A DNA stretch of 59,145 nt from Chloromonas sp. AAM2 (taxonomy: Eukaryota > Chlorophyta > Chlorophyceae > Chlamydomonadales > Chlamydomonadaceae), in assembly GCA_004335635.1 (NCBI GenBank), contig QAXH01005100.1:10572-69716 (forward strand), read 5' to 3'. Shown here piece after piece: positions 48,301 to 59,145 of this stretch (position 1 is its first letter; every line of letters starts with the position of its first letter). The translations under genes were made by a program, and so were the position numbers. Below the pieces are notes generated by a model that had not been told where the DNA came from, made no database searches, and worked only from the letters and a program-made list of their open reading frames with translations.

Positions 48301-50025
48301 ACCCTGTGGCACAGACTGTGCTAAGACACACAGACACAAAAGCACAGGCGCAAAGCCACGGAGAAACAGGCCGAGGAGCAGAGGCAGGTAAAACCTGTCT
48401 TCTGCGGCCTCTCCATATAGTGATATCACACCTCGGCGTAGGGCTGGTGTGGCTGCACATGGGCCCCCGGTGCGACCAGGTAACGGATCAGTTTCCCTGC
48501 GCACACAAGCAACCCGACAAGCGCATGTCATGCGCTGAAGCTGAACGCGGTTCAATCCCAATCAAGGTACCCCTGTAACTGTCTCCTGATATCCTAGATG
48601 ACAGTTGTAGGCGCCTGTTGCGCTTGAGTTGGGCACATGTGCATCGCTTAGGGTTTTGAGACCGAGACCCTTGCTGTTGCATTACTTGGTTTCTGCATGG
48701 CCAACCCAAGTCGTGCTACCTCAGCCTGTACTCACGCACTCCTGTGGTCGGCCCCACCTGTCGAGCCAACCCTGAGCTTTGCGCTGTTGCATATAGAGAG
48801 CATAGCAAAGGGCCCAACCCACCTGTCGAGCTTGCCAGCAGCCTGCTTGGGTCTGCCTCCTTGGCCAGCAGGCAGGTGGACTGCCCCAGTGCCAGGCGGG
48901 TGCCCGCCGCCTCCTCCTCCACGTGAATCACGTGACTCTCACCGTCGACCTGCACACAGCAGCCATGCTGTTGTGTTGCTTTCACGAACTCTCACCCGCA
49001 ACCAAGAGCCATCAACTATTCTTCAACTGAACGATTGTAACTGACCCCACTGCTAGATTGACCACAGATGTGGCTGGCTTTTCCCAGTTTGGCGGTGTGA
49101 AGCCGACACGATCCGTACAGGCGTCTTGAGACATGCGAGACTGCATGATATTGTGAGGGTTGCATGCGTCAACAGAGCGGGTTAACGAAGGTAGCATTAC
49201 AGATGAGAAGTGGGTGTAAGAGGTGGAGAACTGCTTGGTTGCCTTACGGCTACTGAGACCTGATAACCATTGCAGCAATCCAACGTCAGATTGATCACTT
49301 GATATAAACTAACAGATTGCGTACTGGATGTAAACAGATGGATCACTGGGTGTCATGGCGGCTCAAGGTACAGCGCCAGTTTTCAAGCCAATGGCGGCAT
49401 GCAACTCACATGCATGCATGCCTCACCCATGCACCCATGCGCCCATGTTCTCATGTACCCTAGACCTGCCTGCATGAGGAAACCGCCATCCGCCATCTTG
49501 CGTGTGGTCACATCAGCGTGTGTGCCGTTGAGCGTCACACAGAAGGAAGTGGGGCCGCGGCGGACAACGTCCACACAGTACTTGGACCCGCCTGCGGTGG
49601 CAAGCAAGGACAGGCTTGCAACCATCGGCAGGTCCAGATTACCTGCAGACTTGATGCCAGCGTGTACTGTACACGCTGCCATCACGCTGTCAGAGCCATC
49701 CACATCCGTGATCAATGTGTCCCGTAGCTTGAAGCTCTACTTAGCGTTAGTGCATTTGAACATGTGAAGTTCTTATGGGCTCTCAGGTGATCAATATCAC
49801 GCTCATGGCCAGGGTGCACAAGCCCTAGTCACATCAGTTCACCGGAGCATGCAGTCCACTCCTAAGACAGAACTGGTGGTTGGAAAGTGTCATGCAAGGT
49901 GTAGATTGTATCCTCTCACCGATGATGAGCGCTTCACTGAAGGATACCAGTGATACGGAAGCTGGAGGTAGCTGACCCTTGGCCAGGAACCCCAGGTACT
50001 CCGTTGACTGAGCGCTCACGGCCTG

Positions 50026-50061
<36 letters not shown>

Positions 50062-53000
50062 TGATAGAGAAATAGAGAGAGTGAGTGAGCGAGAAGGAAT
50101 GGGTAAATGAGTGTCTACGTCTGTATTGTCGCACAAATGGTACAGAAGGCTCAAGCATATGAATCAACAGGGCAGCTGTCAAAGGCCAGGGTCAACATAC
50201 GGACTGCTGAAGGCAAGCACTAGACCGGTGGCCTTGAAAGTATATCACCTGGTGTGCGCGCACCACCGCGCCCGCTATGACCGCCAGGTGCCAGGGCGGC
50301 TGTGCGGCCGGGACCTTGCGGGCAATGCGACTGTCCAGCCACCCCGTGTGGATCTGGTTTCCCAGCAGGTCAGGGCTCTGCAAGGCAGGGGCGCCAGGTG
50401 AGTGCGCTGATGGTCCCATGGACTGAGGACACAATGAAGATGTATGCTGGCCAGCAAGCTGGTTGCACGATGTAAGGAGACGACATGCCGCCCCTGCACC
50501 GCCTGCCCAGTGGGACTGTCCCTTGCCCATCACCTGCCAGGATACCGTACTGCTCCAAACTAGTTCGCAAGGAGACAAAACCTCACAAACTAGTCAAGAG
50601 CACAAAGCCAAGTCAGAAACGGTTCGCACCCGAATTCTTTGAATTGGCCAGTTGATTCGCAAACTGGCTAGGCTCGTAAATACATTGGTCAGGACAAAGA
50701 CCGATGGTGAGATCTGAGTAGAATGTGTTCACATGGCTTGCATGGACTGTTCAGGCTGATCCCTCCCCTGTCAGTCACTGGCAGTCGCAAGCCGTGTCTG
50801 GTAGTGGCTTTGTTGCGTGTAGTTGCTTGAGAAGGCTTGCGAAATCAGCACAATGAGCATGTTGGTTTGCAACATTTATCAATCCTAAAAATGCCAATTC
50901 ACAAAATCACCCCTTTTTTGGCCCCAATCCGCAAACTAGTCAACGTTGCAAAGTTACGAAAGGGTGTTTGTCAGTTTGCAAACTAATATGGAGCGCAAAC
51001 TAGTTTGGAGCAGTTGGTAATCATAAAATAGACAACGTCTGACAATTGTCACCATGTGCGTTACTTCATGCAAACGGACGGTTTGAGTTCAATGGAATGC
51101 CTTTCAGAGTTGTAATGTGCGATGGAGCACGCATTGCATACACACAAAGTAGAAAATGCCAGAACGCTTGAATGGTTGACATATACAGGCCTGCCCCCTT
51201 CCCTGCCCGATAGGTCTGCTCATCACCTGCCATTTCGTCTGTTTCATGTCTGTTTCTTATACACTGCCTCTAGCCCCTCAGCTGCAGCATGCCCAGTGCC
51301 CCTGGCTACAGCGCTTTGATCTAGCAAATGCTTGATGTTCGTGGAATCCGTTTCCTCATACGGTTTCTTGTCAGTTTTGTCACATCTCTATCCCGTTCGT
51401 TACCTGCAGCATGTCCAGGGCGTAGTCCACGATGGTCCTGATCTCGCCCCGGACCACCACGTCCCGCAGCGCCACCGCCAGGCTGCGCAGGGCGGCCTGA
51501 CGCGTGGCGCCCTTGGCGAACAGGTGACCAAACTGCAGGCAGGGGATGCATGGGCCGAGCACAACGCAAACATGATGATACATGTAATGGTGCATCCAGA
51601 TTGTAGGGAGGAATGCATGGAATGCATGGGCAAGCATGCAATTGACTTTGATGTGGCACCAAAAGCCATGTGCATGCCGGCCCAGTACTGCATCCTTCAG
51701 AATTGCGCATGGCTGTGAATGCAGCCTAAATCTATCATCCTGGTCTGCTCAGAGAGTCAACAGTAGTTACAACCGCCAAGGCCTGAAGATAACGTTCTGC
51801 ACTCATGCTCGTGTAACTGAGCACGTTGAACACGGGTGGCTTACCTGAGAATCTGAGAACTCATGAATCGCACCTCCACTCTTGACCGAGAAGTAGCCCC
51901 ACACCTAAATGGCAAACGCATTCATGCATGGAAGCAAAAAGTGTGTACCAGGAGCTGGGCATGCTGGGAGATTCCCTGAACTGGTCAGGTAAGCGGTCCA
52001 AATAATGGCAAAGTAGCCACGCACGCGCAGTGGGCCTTTGTGCCTGCATGACAACAAAAGACTAAGCACCCCATTCGAAATGGTTTTCCGACCTGCTTAC
52101 CCACTCGACCCTCTTTACAGTGCCCAATACGATCAATAAGGGTCCATTCAATCGGCTACGCAAACTGTTCAAGCAATGCGCTTTCTGAATCTCGGCAAGA
52201 GCTGACCCGTACAGAGTTCAGGCGCAAAACAACAGCACAATGACAGCACAATGCAGCAGCCTGAGCACATCTCTCCCCATGCACAAGATTAGTTCAAGTA
52301 TGGAAACTTCAAAGCACGACAGACCAGGCTGGGCTTCTACCTCTGGTGTAGGCCTGAAGAATAGCTCGTCAATGCGGCCTGCAGTGGGCTTGAAGCCATC
52401 CGCTGCGTCCTCGGCGGTGATGCGCACAGCAACCACGTGGCAGTCAGGCGTCTGCACAGTGTGTGACGCATGCTATGTGAAAAGTTATGTGAGGTCTTGC
52501 ACTTGCAATGTGTATGCAAGGATGATGACGTTATATGCGGATGCGTGCAGCTCTTTTGTTCATTTGTGAATCGACACAGATGTACAAACTACACGTGGGT
52601 CTGTATGTATACAGAGCGTAAGATAGATTTCACGTGCCAGTCAGGCACATGGACAGTCAGGCACATGGACAGTCAGACACGTCGACAGTCAGACACGTCG
52701 ACAGTCAGACACGTCGTGAAGCTTAGATTACTGATGAGAGGACACTGCCCACAGCATGATGAAGGTAAGATGGGCTTGCCACACGCCATCATTATCAAAT
52801 GAAAGGAGAAACCGGATTGCTTAAGCTCAATCAATTTCTTTCCAAACATTCCTGTCCAACTACAAGTCAACTACAGTCCCACCTTCTGTGGCGTCGTGTC
52901 GGGGTCGAAGGGCGTGTCCCCCTCCGGGTCCATGCCATGCAGCGCGCGCAGTGCGGGCATGCGCCACAGCGGCAGCCCCATGCCCACCATGAGCTGGCAG

Positions 53001-56000
53001 GCGGGGATGTTCACGTCGGTGATGCCCTCAGTCACGGGGTGCTCCACCTGGAAGGAACAGCATGGGTGCACATGCTGATTCCATAACATCAATAGCGTTT
53101 GTCTGCCAAACGACCCACCTCCACTGCAACCTCCAGCCAGGCAGTAACAGGCGGTTATTTCCACTTCTGCATGCCTGCCGCAGCGCAGTGGCAGTTGGCT
53201 GTGGCAGACCTGCACCACGGGTACCTTCTTGTGGCCAAACAGCACAACACGTTGAGGCTTGCTGACCCGTAGCGTTCGTAGGCACAGAGCAGAGGTGGCA
53301 TGCCTGCTCATACAGCTGGCAGCGGCATATGAGCCACAGGTGCTGATCATACAGCTGTGCTACAGAAATGGTAAAACCTCCAGTGCCTCACCTCATAGGA
53401 TGTTACACTGACATATGTGCCTGTGGCATGCTTGTGTTATGGGTGCCCGCATCACACCTCACTGCCTCACCTGCAGTCTTGGGTTCAGCTCCAGGAAGTA
53501 GTGTGCCCTCTCCTCGATGCAGTACAGGAACTCCACAGTGGCCGCGCCCACATAGCCCACACTACGCGCCAGGGCACGGGCGCAACGCTCCATGGAAGCA
53601 AGCGTCTCCTGTGGCAGGGCAAACGGGCCATCAGCCGGGTTGAGCGACAAGGAAATGCCAACACGGGGCTGGAGAGGGATGCAAGTCATTGAGTGTTGAA
53701 GCGTGATCGTGTCTGCCACATGCACAAGCAAAGATTCAACGTGGTCAAGCCCACACTCACAGGTGGTACAGTGTGACTCTGACACTAAACGCAAAGGTGT
53801 CCATGAGTTTGAGGTGGGTGGTCTTGTGCCATCACTGCTTTGCTAGACTCACTTAACTGACTGCTTCTTGCTCAGCTGTGTGGCTGTTTTTGCGCCACTC
53901 CTGTTTCAATTGTGGCACCATACAACTGTAGAAAGCCACACCCACACAAACACACACTCACAGGTGGTGCTGCTGTGACGGGCCCCTCCTCGATGATCTT
54001 CTGGTGCCTCCGCTGCACGCTGCAGTCGCGGCTCATCAGGCTGGCCACGTTGCCGTGCGTGTCGCACATGAGCTGCACCTCCAGGTGGCGGCTGAGGGGG
54101 GCAAGCTTCATGGCGAAGATGGGGCTGCCGGGCACTTCGCCCGCCACTTGACGGTACAAGGACCGCACTTCTGCGTCACTTGACACCTGGACAAGAGCGC
54201 AAGAGTAAGGCAAGGCAACTGAGGTAAGCAGCTGCCAAGAACGCAGCCATCACGCAGCAGCACAAGGAAGGCACAAAGGCTCATGGCCCAGTTCCTCCGC
54301 GTGCATTGCAGCGGTGCAAGGGTGAACGGCTGGGCATGCCAGAGTACTTGGAAGGGGAGTTGTGCCTGCCGGCTGGGTCTTCTGCAGTAGGCAACGGTCA
54401 TGGATTCTCACTGGGCCTCCCTGAGAGTGGCAGTCACTTACGACGTTCAGAATGATGTAAACAGCAAGCGCTAGCCTACGCTGACATCCCATTGCCACTG
54501 AGGGGTCAGTGCAGAAGGAGCCGTCAACTGGACAACACGGGAGTGGTTGCACTCATATCATCTCCAAAAATAACTGCCATGAAGCAGCAGGGTGGCAGTG
54601 AGTGACGGAGCACAAATAGGCACCGATTATGCCATTGAGGACGAACAGACATGTTTGTTGGACAGGCCTGTTTGGACAGACGTGTTCGTCGAACAGACAA
54701 CAGGTGTTCCGCTGGTCCAGCAGGCCATCGCCTGCTGAATGCAGTGCCCTGTGCCGTACCTTGCGAATTCCCTTGCCACCGCCGCCCCAGCTGGCCTTAA
54801 GCATCACCGGGTAGCCGATGCGAGCACACGCCTCCACTGCGTCCTCAACGTCTGAGATGCAGGCCTGCAGGCACAGACAGTTGGGATTCATCATCAAATA
54901 ATAATGGGATTAGTAATTGCTGGCTAACAGGACGAAATGCCGACATTCCAAGGAATTTAGGAGAAGCCCCGGGGAAAACAGGCGCCAGTGAGCCACTGTA
55001 TGGTCACAGTAGTATGGACACCTAATGAATACAATCACATTCAGAAACCGGAGCTGGGACCACCGGAGTTGATTGTGGCTGCCCTTCAGGGGCATGTTCT
55101 ACTAGTGCGTTCCGCCCTTATTCCACTCCACCTCCGCCAGCTCGCCAGTTTCAACCGTATCAGTGCTTCCTGGCCCCACCTTTGCATACCACACCAGCCT
55201 GCCTCACCTACCCCCATGCATGTGATTGGCATGTACCAGAGTATGGTTAGGTACCTCGTTTCACCAGGCTGTTTGCAGCAAAAGTGTTGTAAACCGGAGT
55301 TGTTCCGGCCTCACCAACTGCCTTCTGCCCGCACCTTTGCATACACAGTGTCCGGTATGACTCCGTTGCAGTCCGCATAGGAGACCGCCACCTCGCTACC
55401 GCTCCAGGGCAGGGTGGGCACGCTGGCGGCCTGGGCAAGAATGGTGCTGCCAATCTGCACGTCATCAAGTGGACAAGCATGTGACATGATCACCACGCAC
55501 AGCAATGATTGGACAAGCATCTGACACCATGGACCGATGGGCAGGATCAGCACATGGGTGGTGGTGGTGGTTAGGGGGTAGGATTGGCATGTGAATCAGA
55601 CTCCCATGCACAACATGTCCGTCGGTGCAGTACATGGGCAAACTGGGAGATTACCCCTGTGTCGGACCCAGGCCTAAGGGGGTGCTGATTTCAATAGTGC
55701 ATGTTACTTGAAATATATGCTCGTACGTCAATAAACGAAATAAGTTAAGCTGGTCTATGTTGTTGGATTAATTGATCATTGTTCAGTTGTTGCATGTTGA
55801 CATGGATGCCTCTTCCATGCAACAACCTTCAACGTCACGTTCTGTTGTTTGTTCAGTGCTGTGATCCTGGAAGGTTTTCTTTTCTCAGCTCAACCCTTCC
55901 TTCCTTGTTCATCACCAGTCAGACTAGACTTCGGCTTGTGTGTAGTCACACAGTGTGTTCCTCAGCTTCTCACAGCACCAACGCCCCCCGTTTTTGCAAA

Positions 56001-58110
56001 CGTCTGCTTTTGCAAACATCCCCAGTCACTTCCACTGCCCTGCCCGCAGCCGTAGTGTTTCCGAACATACTTCAGGAGTATGACGAAACTGACTTCACAA
56101 TCAGCGGATTGTCGAGTGTATGTTGAAAAATCCAAGTGCTAACCCGCTGTGCACTGACCTTGTCTCCAAGAGCTGCCATTGCGCGTGAAGACGGTCCCAG
56201 GAATACGATGTCACGCTCAGCCAACAGGGCAGGCAGCTCGGGGTTCTCGCTGGCGTGACCCCTGCAGATGCGCGTGGACATGCATCAAGGCATCTGATAT
56301 GTGATCGCGCCACCTCAACAGGAAGCTCCAGCACCAGTGTTGCTCAGCAAGCTTGTCAAGGCGCATGCAGCCCGCATTTCAGCTCTTGTTGTTCTGAAGG
56401 ACACCCCTGGTAAGATTGTGGCGACTCGGTCAAATGCGCATGTTGTTATGTGGCAGGCTGTGAGTTTGTACCTCGGCGTCAACTTGTAATGGCTTGTCCT
56501 GGCCTTTGAACAAGACTGAGTTCCAGCCTCTGCTCTGCTGTAGTGTGCGGCCAGTCGTTTCTATGTGCCCTTGATTTCCCTGGTGTATCAGCCGTCAGTT
56601 GCCAGAACCACTGTCTTTGTACTCATCATCTGCCTACCTGCCTACCTGATAAAAAACCCACCTGTCTGCCTAGAATGGCAACTTGCCTAAGCACACACCT
56701 CCCTTGACCAGCATACGACGCTCTTCAAATACCCTTGACCATCCCACTGTACCAGCCATCACCCGTCATAACTATGTACACAGCTACCTGCCTATAGAAG
56801 CATGTCACCCTGGGCCGTCCCACTTCTCACCATCCCGGCCACACAGCATCCACTCCCGCCCTCTGCGCCACTTGCACGATGAGCGACACGTTGGCGTAGT
56901 TGTTGTTGTTGCTGCCGCCCGGCACCTCCACGAACTGGTCTGCGAGGGAGATGTGTTCGGCGTTCACCCGCATGTCATTGGGGGTGGCCATGGCCAGAAA
57001 GGAGATGGCACGCGGGTTGCCCAGCGTCTGCAACAGTAAGGCCAAAGACAAACACAATGGGTCATCACACGCATAGTGAAAGTACAGCCAACTCACTGTG
57101 TTCAATGCAAAGGTGTCGTATGCAAGCACCGACTGATGCTGGCATCTGAAAACTTTTTTCGTCGTTTGCCATGATGTTCTTAGGTTTGATCGTAATCTGC
57201 GCACAGTGGTTTCTCTGACAGGAATGCATTCTTAGAAAACTATGCTGAGCGGCAGTGGACAAGGCTGCAGGTGAAACAGAGGTGAGGATTTTGGTGGCGG
57301 CATGTGCTGATGAAATGCAGCATTTGGTGGAGCGCTCTTACCTGGCTGGCCCATGAGCGCACACTGCGCATGAACTTGACCGCTGCCAGTCCATTGTTGG
57401 CTATCAGAATACTGCACACATAGGAAAGCAGCACATGCAAGCGTGCCTCAGTCGCAAAGCATCACTTTGGACCTTGCTTGTGTGTCTGACCAGCCTGCTA
57501 CGTGCGGGCAGCCTCACATCAAGCACACTGTTGCAGGTGTGTGGATGTGTAGCAGTGGATCAACTGTAGCGACACCTCTGCCACACATGATATTTAATTG
57601 ATGGCACACATGATATGCACCGACTGAGGAGAAACTGATACTGTTGCTTCAAGCCCAACAGAAGTACAGGATGCTTGGGCGTGCAGGGCCTCTCATGTCG
57701 CACCTGTGGATAGGCCTGTTGCCTCCATGCTCCTTGACCCAGTTTTCGAGCATCTCAGCCACCCCTGCAACCCTCTTGGGCAGGCCCAGGCGCTGCGGGT
57801 TGCTTGCAGCCCTGCAGTAACCGTGTGCATGTCTCATTCACGCAGCACCCGTCCAGTGCAGCTGGTTGCATGAGGTTGCATGTTGGTGACATGCGAGTTT
57901 GACAGTTTGCATCCAACTTGCGGCTGGTCTGATGCGCGTTAACCCTAACACGCACGTCCTCGCCATCGTCAACTGTGCTTACCCCAGGATATCTGTAAGC
58001 GAGCCCTTACGGGCATGGCGTATGGATCCATTGCTGCTGCTGCTACTGCTGGCGCCGGGAGCCGTTGACGCCCCAGCAGCGGATGCTTGCAGCTCCGCCC
58101 CGTTAAGCAT
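29983..58110 (-). CDS. Homomeric (multidomain) acetyl-CoA carboxylase
   Basis: Makes malonyl-CoA from acetyl-CoA, bicarbonate and ATP, joining biotin carboxylase (BC), biotin carrier (BCCP) and carboxyltransferase (CT) activities in one chain of roughly 2,550 residues. Fifty-five exons were recognised from family motifs; they are listed under the BC, BCCP, central and CT entries. Codon phase agrees at all visible junctions except in exon 37577-37379, where an N marks a frame break, and exon 53, which runs into the N gap. The start ATG at 58110 is the first Met of exon 58119-57983; a short upstream exon cannot be excluded. No transit peptide is evident, so a cytosolic enzyme serving fatty-acid elongation is likely, as for homomeric ACCases of other green algae. 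Three introns start with GC (36870, 42660, 49469). Several splice sites are tandemly duplicated. Confidence 0.95.
30820..30968. other. Assembly gap (149 N)
   Basis: A run of N within the carboxylase gene. It removes the 3' part of the exon that begins at 31102 and part of the next intron. Confidence 1.
35843..35950. repeat. Degenerate short tandem repeat (ACTGA/CTGAC-rich)
   Basis: Repeated forms of CTGACCTC(C/A)GACCG and (C/G)CCAACTGAA at roughly 9-15-bp spacing. It lies in carboxylase intron 35435-35948, ending at the exon boundary. Confidence 0.6.
36698..36884 (-). repeat. 25-bp minisatellite built from a splice donor
   Basis: Seven full 25-bp units start at 36698, 36723, 36748, 36773, 36798, 36823 and 36848, plus a partial eighth at 36873-36884 that is the last coding sequence of carboxylase exon 37012-36871. 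On the gene strand each joint reads AACTCAG/GCAAGTGC, so the exon end and its GC donor are copied in every unit. The joint at 36773 has G for A. The array reads open in frame on the gene strand. Confidence 0.95.
40002..40023 (-). repeat. (GTGA)n tract grown from a splice donor
   Basis: On the gene strand exon 40174-40024 ends GAAGAG and the intron opens with five GTGA units. Confidence 0.85.
40652..40725 (+). repeat. (GT)n microsatellite with GC interruptions
   Basis: GT-rich run in carboxylase intron 40615-40907. Confidence 0.9.
41906..41968 (-). repeat. 24-bp tandem repeat duplicating a splice donor
   Basis: On the gene strand CTGCATGTAGCACTGGCAG/GTGCG occurs twice, followed by a third partial copy. 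Donors lie after 41950 and after 41926. Both leave phase 1, so either could join exon 41531-41401; the second adds eight residues (ALHVALAG). Confidence 0.9.
45226..45268 (+). repeat. Interstitial telomere-type repeat (TTAGGG)5 plus variant
   Basis: Five perfect TTAGGG units from 45229 followed by TTGGGG and TTAG. It lies in carboxylase intron 45138-45527. Confidence 0.9.
45320..45364 (+). repeat. (GT)n microsatellite
   Basis: GT run 50 bp from the telomere-type repeat, in the same intron. Confidence 0.9.
45631..45740 (-). repeat. 54-bp tandem duplication of a splice acceptor
   Basis: The unit spanning GTGTGCAG/GGTTGCTCAGGA recurs with a 54-bp period (acceptors before 45636 and before 45690). 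A short third part lies near 45727. The spacer reads open in frame, so the outer acceptor would add 18 residues. Confidence 0.9.
47942..50022 (-). other. Acetyl-CoA carboxylase: biotin-carrier region, exons 15-19
   Basis: Exons: 50022-49920, 49591-49470, 48949-48823, 48496-48432, 48076-47942. The link segment ends in DGGFLMQ joined to [18 protein letters not shown], and needs a GC donor at 49469. The biotinyl domain runs from [14 protein letters not shown] through QPYAE to [15 protein letters not shown]. Confidence 0.92.
48062..48064 (-). other. Biotin-attachment lysine codon
   Basis: AAG codon of the EVMKM motif at the start of exon 48076-47942. By family homology this lysine carries the biotin. 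Confidence 0.9.
50024..50063 (+). repeat. (TGCG)n tetranucleotide repeat up to a splice acceptor
   Basis: On the gene strand (CGCA)n runs directly into CACAG and exon 50022-49920, again without a polypyrimidine tract. Confidence 0.9.
50249..58110 (-). other. Acetyl-CoA carboxylase: biotin carboxylase region, exons 1-14
   Basis: Exons: 58110-57983, 57811-57704, 57411-57342, 57027-56831, 56261-56159, 55454-55335, 54864-54760, 54186-53962, 53608-53471, 53047-52883, 52451-52341, 51904-51845, 51532-51404, 50377-50249. Motifs in order: [27 protein letters not shown], the ATP-grasp loop [11 protein letters not shown] (end of exon 7), [26 protein letters not shown] joined to [18 protein letters not shown] (the catalytic segment), [18 protein letters not shown] and [11 protein letters not shown]. 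All key blocks of the family are intact. Confidence 0.93.
52638..52716. repeat. 16-bp tandem repeat, five copies
   Basis: Two copies of CAGTCAGGCACATGGA followed by three of CAGTCAGACACGTCGA (the last lacking its final A). It lies in carboxylase intron 52452-52882. Confidence 0.9.
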
Positions 58111-58119
58111 CTCCAACAC

Positions 58120-59145
58120 CTGCAATGAGCAGCGTCATGATCGCCCATTGCATTCGACGGGTGGCCCGGCCGAGGCCAAAATTGGACCGAGCGCAAAAAA
58201 GTTGCACGTTTCCCGCCCAGCGACTTACTTTTGTGGCACTCGCAGGCCAGCGGAGGGAGGGGATGAGACGGTTGAGTGCGAGTTATGTGCCTTACGTTTA
58301 CGCTATTATTAGGCCAGGCCAGACGCACGGCAGGTAGTAGAGGCCCAGCACGTCCTGTCAACAAATCGGCGTTAGGGTTGCGGGCGTTGCGCTGTGGGCG
58401 ATGCGCGCGTGCGTTTGTCAACACGCCTGTCACCACGCCGTTGAAATTCACCTGCTTGGATTCTTGCTGTCTGGATCATGGCTGGCGCCAAAGACGCTCT
58501 CGCCAGCTGTCGGCAAATCATAACCCTAGCATGGTGCACAGGCACTTCTCTGCGCAGATGCCATTCCTGCTCAAAGCACAGAAAGAAGAGCATCAGAATT
58601 GTGAATGGAGGTCCCTACTGAGAGGAAACAAAACAAACGCTATGACAACACGTGTGGCCTTCGTACTGGACTGCTTTCAGCTGACTGACACTTAACAACA
58701 ACTGTAACACAATCCGTAACGCCAGGATGGCGTACATGCAGTCACGTATAATAACAAGATGCTGGTATGTGACCCATGGCGATCCCAGCCAACTTGATGC
58801 AAAAGAGCAACCGCACTATCAAGCGTCCACAGACAGCACAAGTCATGTTACAGCCGCAGTCCAGAGCCTGCACGTCTGGATTGCCAGCTGCAATGCATTA
58901 CGCCCTGCAGACCTTTGAACAAGGCCCCATCACACGCGCTCAGCCCAACGCTTGGTGCCTTGTCCACACGGGACAGAATTACGGCTCGCTGACACCCTAA
59001 TGCACAGCTCTCCGCAACCTTTCACAATGGCTTACAACGTGCCTGCCAACACAACATCAAGCAGCATCACAACTCGTAGACGTGATCGATATCGGACGGT
59101 TGATGGTGTGTCAAGTGCCGCAGGAAGCGGGAGTCTGAGGCCGGC
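58120..59145. other. Upstream region of acetyl-CoA carboxylase
   Basis: Expected to hold the carboxylase promoter and 5' UTR. No further conserved coding exon, RNA gene or promoter motif could be supported here. Confidence 0.4.

Noticed and set aside
58372..58593. Minus-strand ORF with a Met-rich start that could be a carboxylase first exon
   Set aside because: Its possible donor (GCAG/GTGAAT) leaves phase 1, which would put a stop in the next exon.

Overview
This is a nuclear genomic window from an intron-rich, GC-rich eukaryote. It is most likely a green alga of the chlorophyte, volvocalean/chlamydomonadalean kind. The reasons are the very short exons joined at GT-AG and GC-AG sites, abundant CAG/CTG and TG microsatellites, a TGTAA polyadenylation-type signal 80 nt after one stop codon, and a single-chain (homomeric) acetyl-CoA carboxylase. 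The genus is inference; an alga such as Haematococcus would fit. No bacterial, viral, organellar or CRISPR feature is visible.

Layout. (1) Positions 1-12376, plus strand: the last ~2,205 codons (25 exons) of a giant coiled-coil protein of unknown function. (2) 12513-15346, minus strand: a six-exon BMT5-like 25S rRNA (uridine-N3) methyltransferase, convergent with gene 1 and only 136 bp from it. (3) 16478-20415, minus strand: a six-exon protein with three Tudor/agenet-like repeats; its reading frame breaks once in this assembly. (4) 21204-25893, plus strand, divergent from gene 3: the complete 11-exon translation termination GTPase eRF3 (570 aa) with two overlapping PAM2 motifs. (5) 26716-28650, minus strand, convergent with gene 4: complete fibrillarin (six exons, 320 aa). 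(6) 29983-58110, minus strand: homomeric acetyl-CoA carboxylase in 55 recognised exons over 28 kb. A 149-nt N gap cuts one of its exons and a single N sits at another frame break.

The first five genes lean towards ribosome making and translation: BMT5 and fibrillarin modify rRNA, and eRF3 ends translation. The carboxylase makes malonyl-CoA for fatty-acid elongation. Exon boundaries were fixed by reading conserved protein motifs and requiring the codon phase to agree across each junction; nearly every junction agrees.

The most unusual signal is in the carboxylase gene. Several splice junctions are themselves tandemly duplicated. A GC donor is copied seven times in a 25-bp minisatellite (36698-36884), a donor is copied twice in frame (41906-41968), an acceptor is copied twice in frame with a 54-bp period (45631-45740), and one donor has grown into a (GTGA)n tract (40002-40023). 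About five of roughly 104 inferred introns begin with GC. Together these suggest repeat growth centred on splice sites, which could feed intron gain or alternative splicing.
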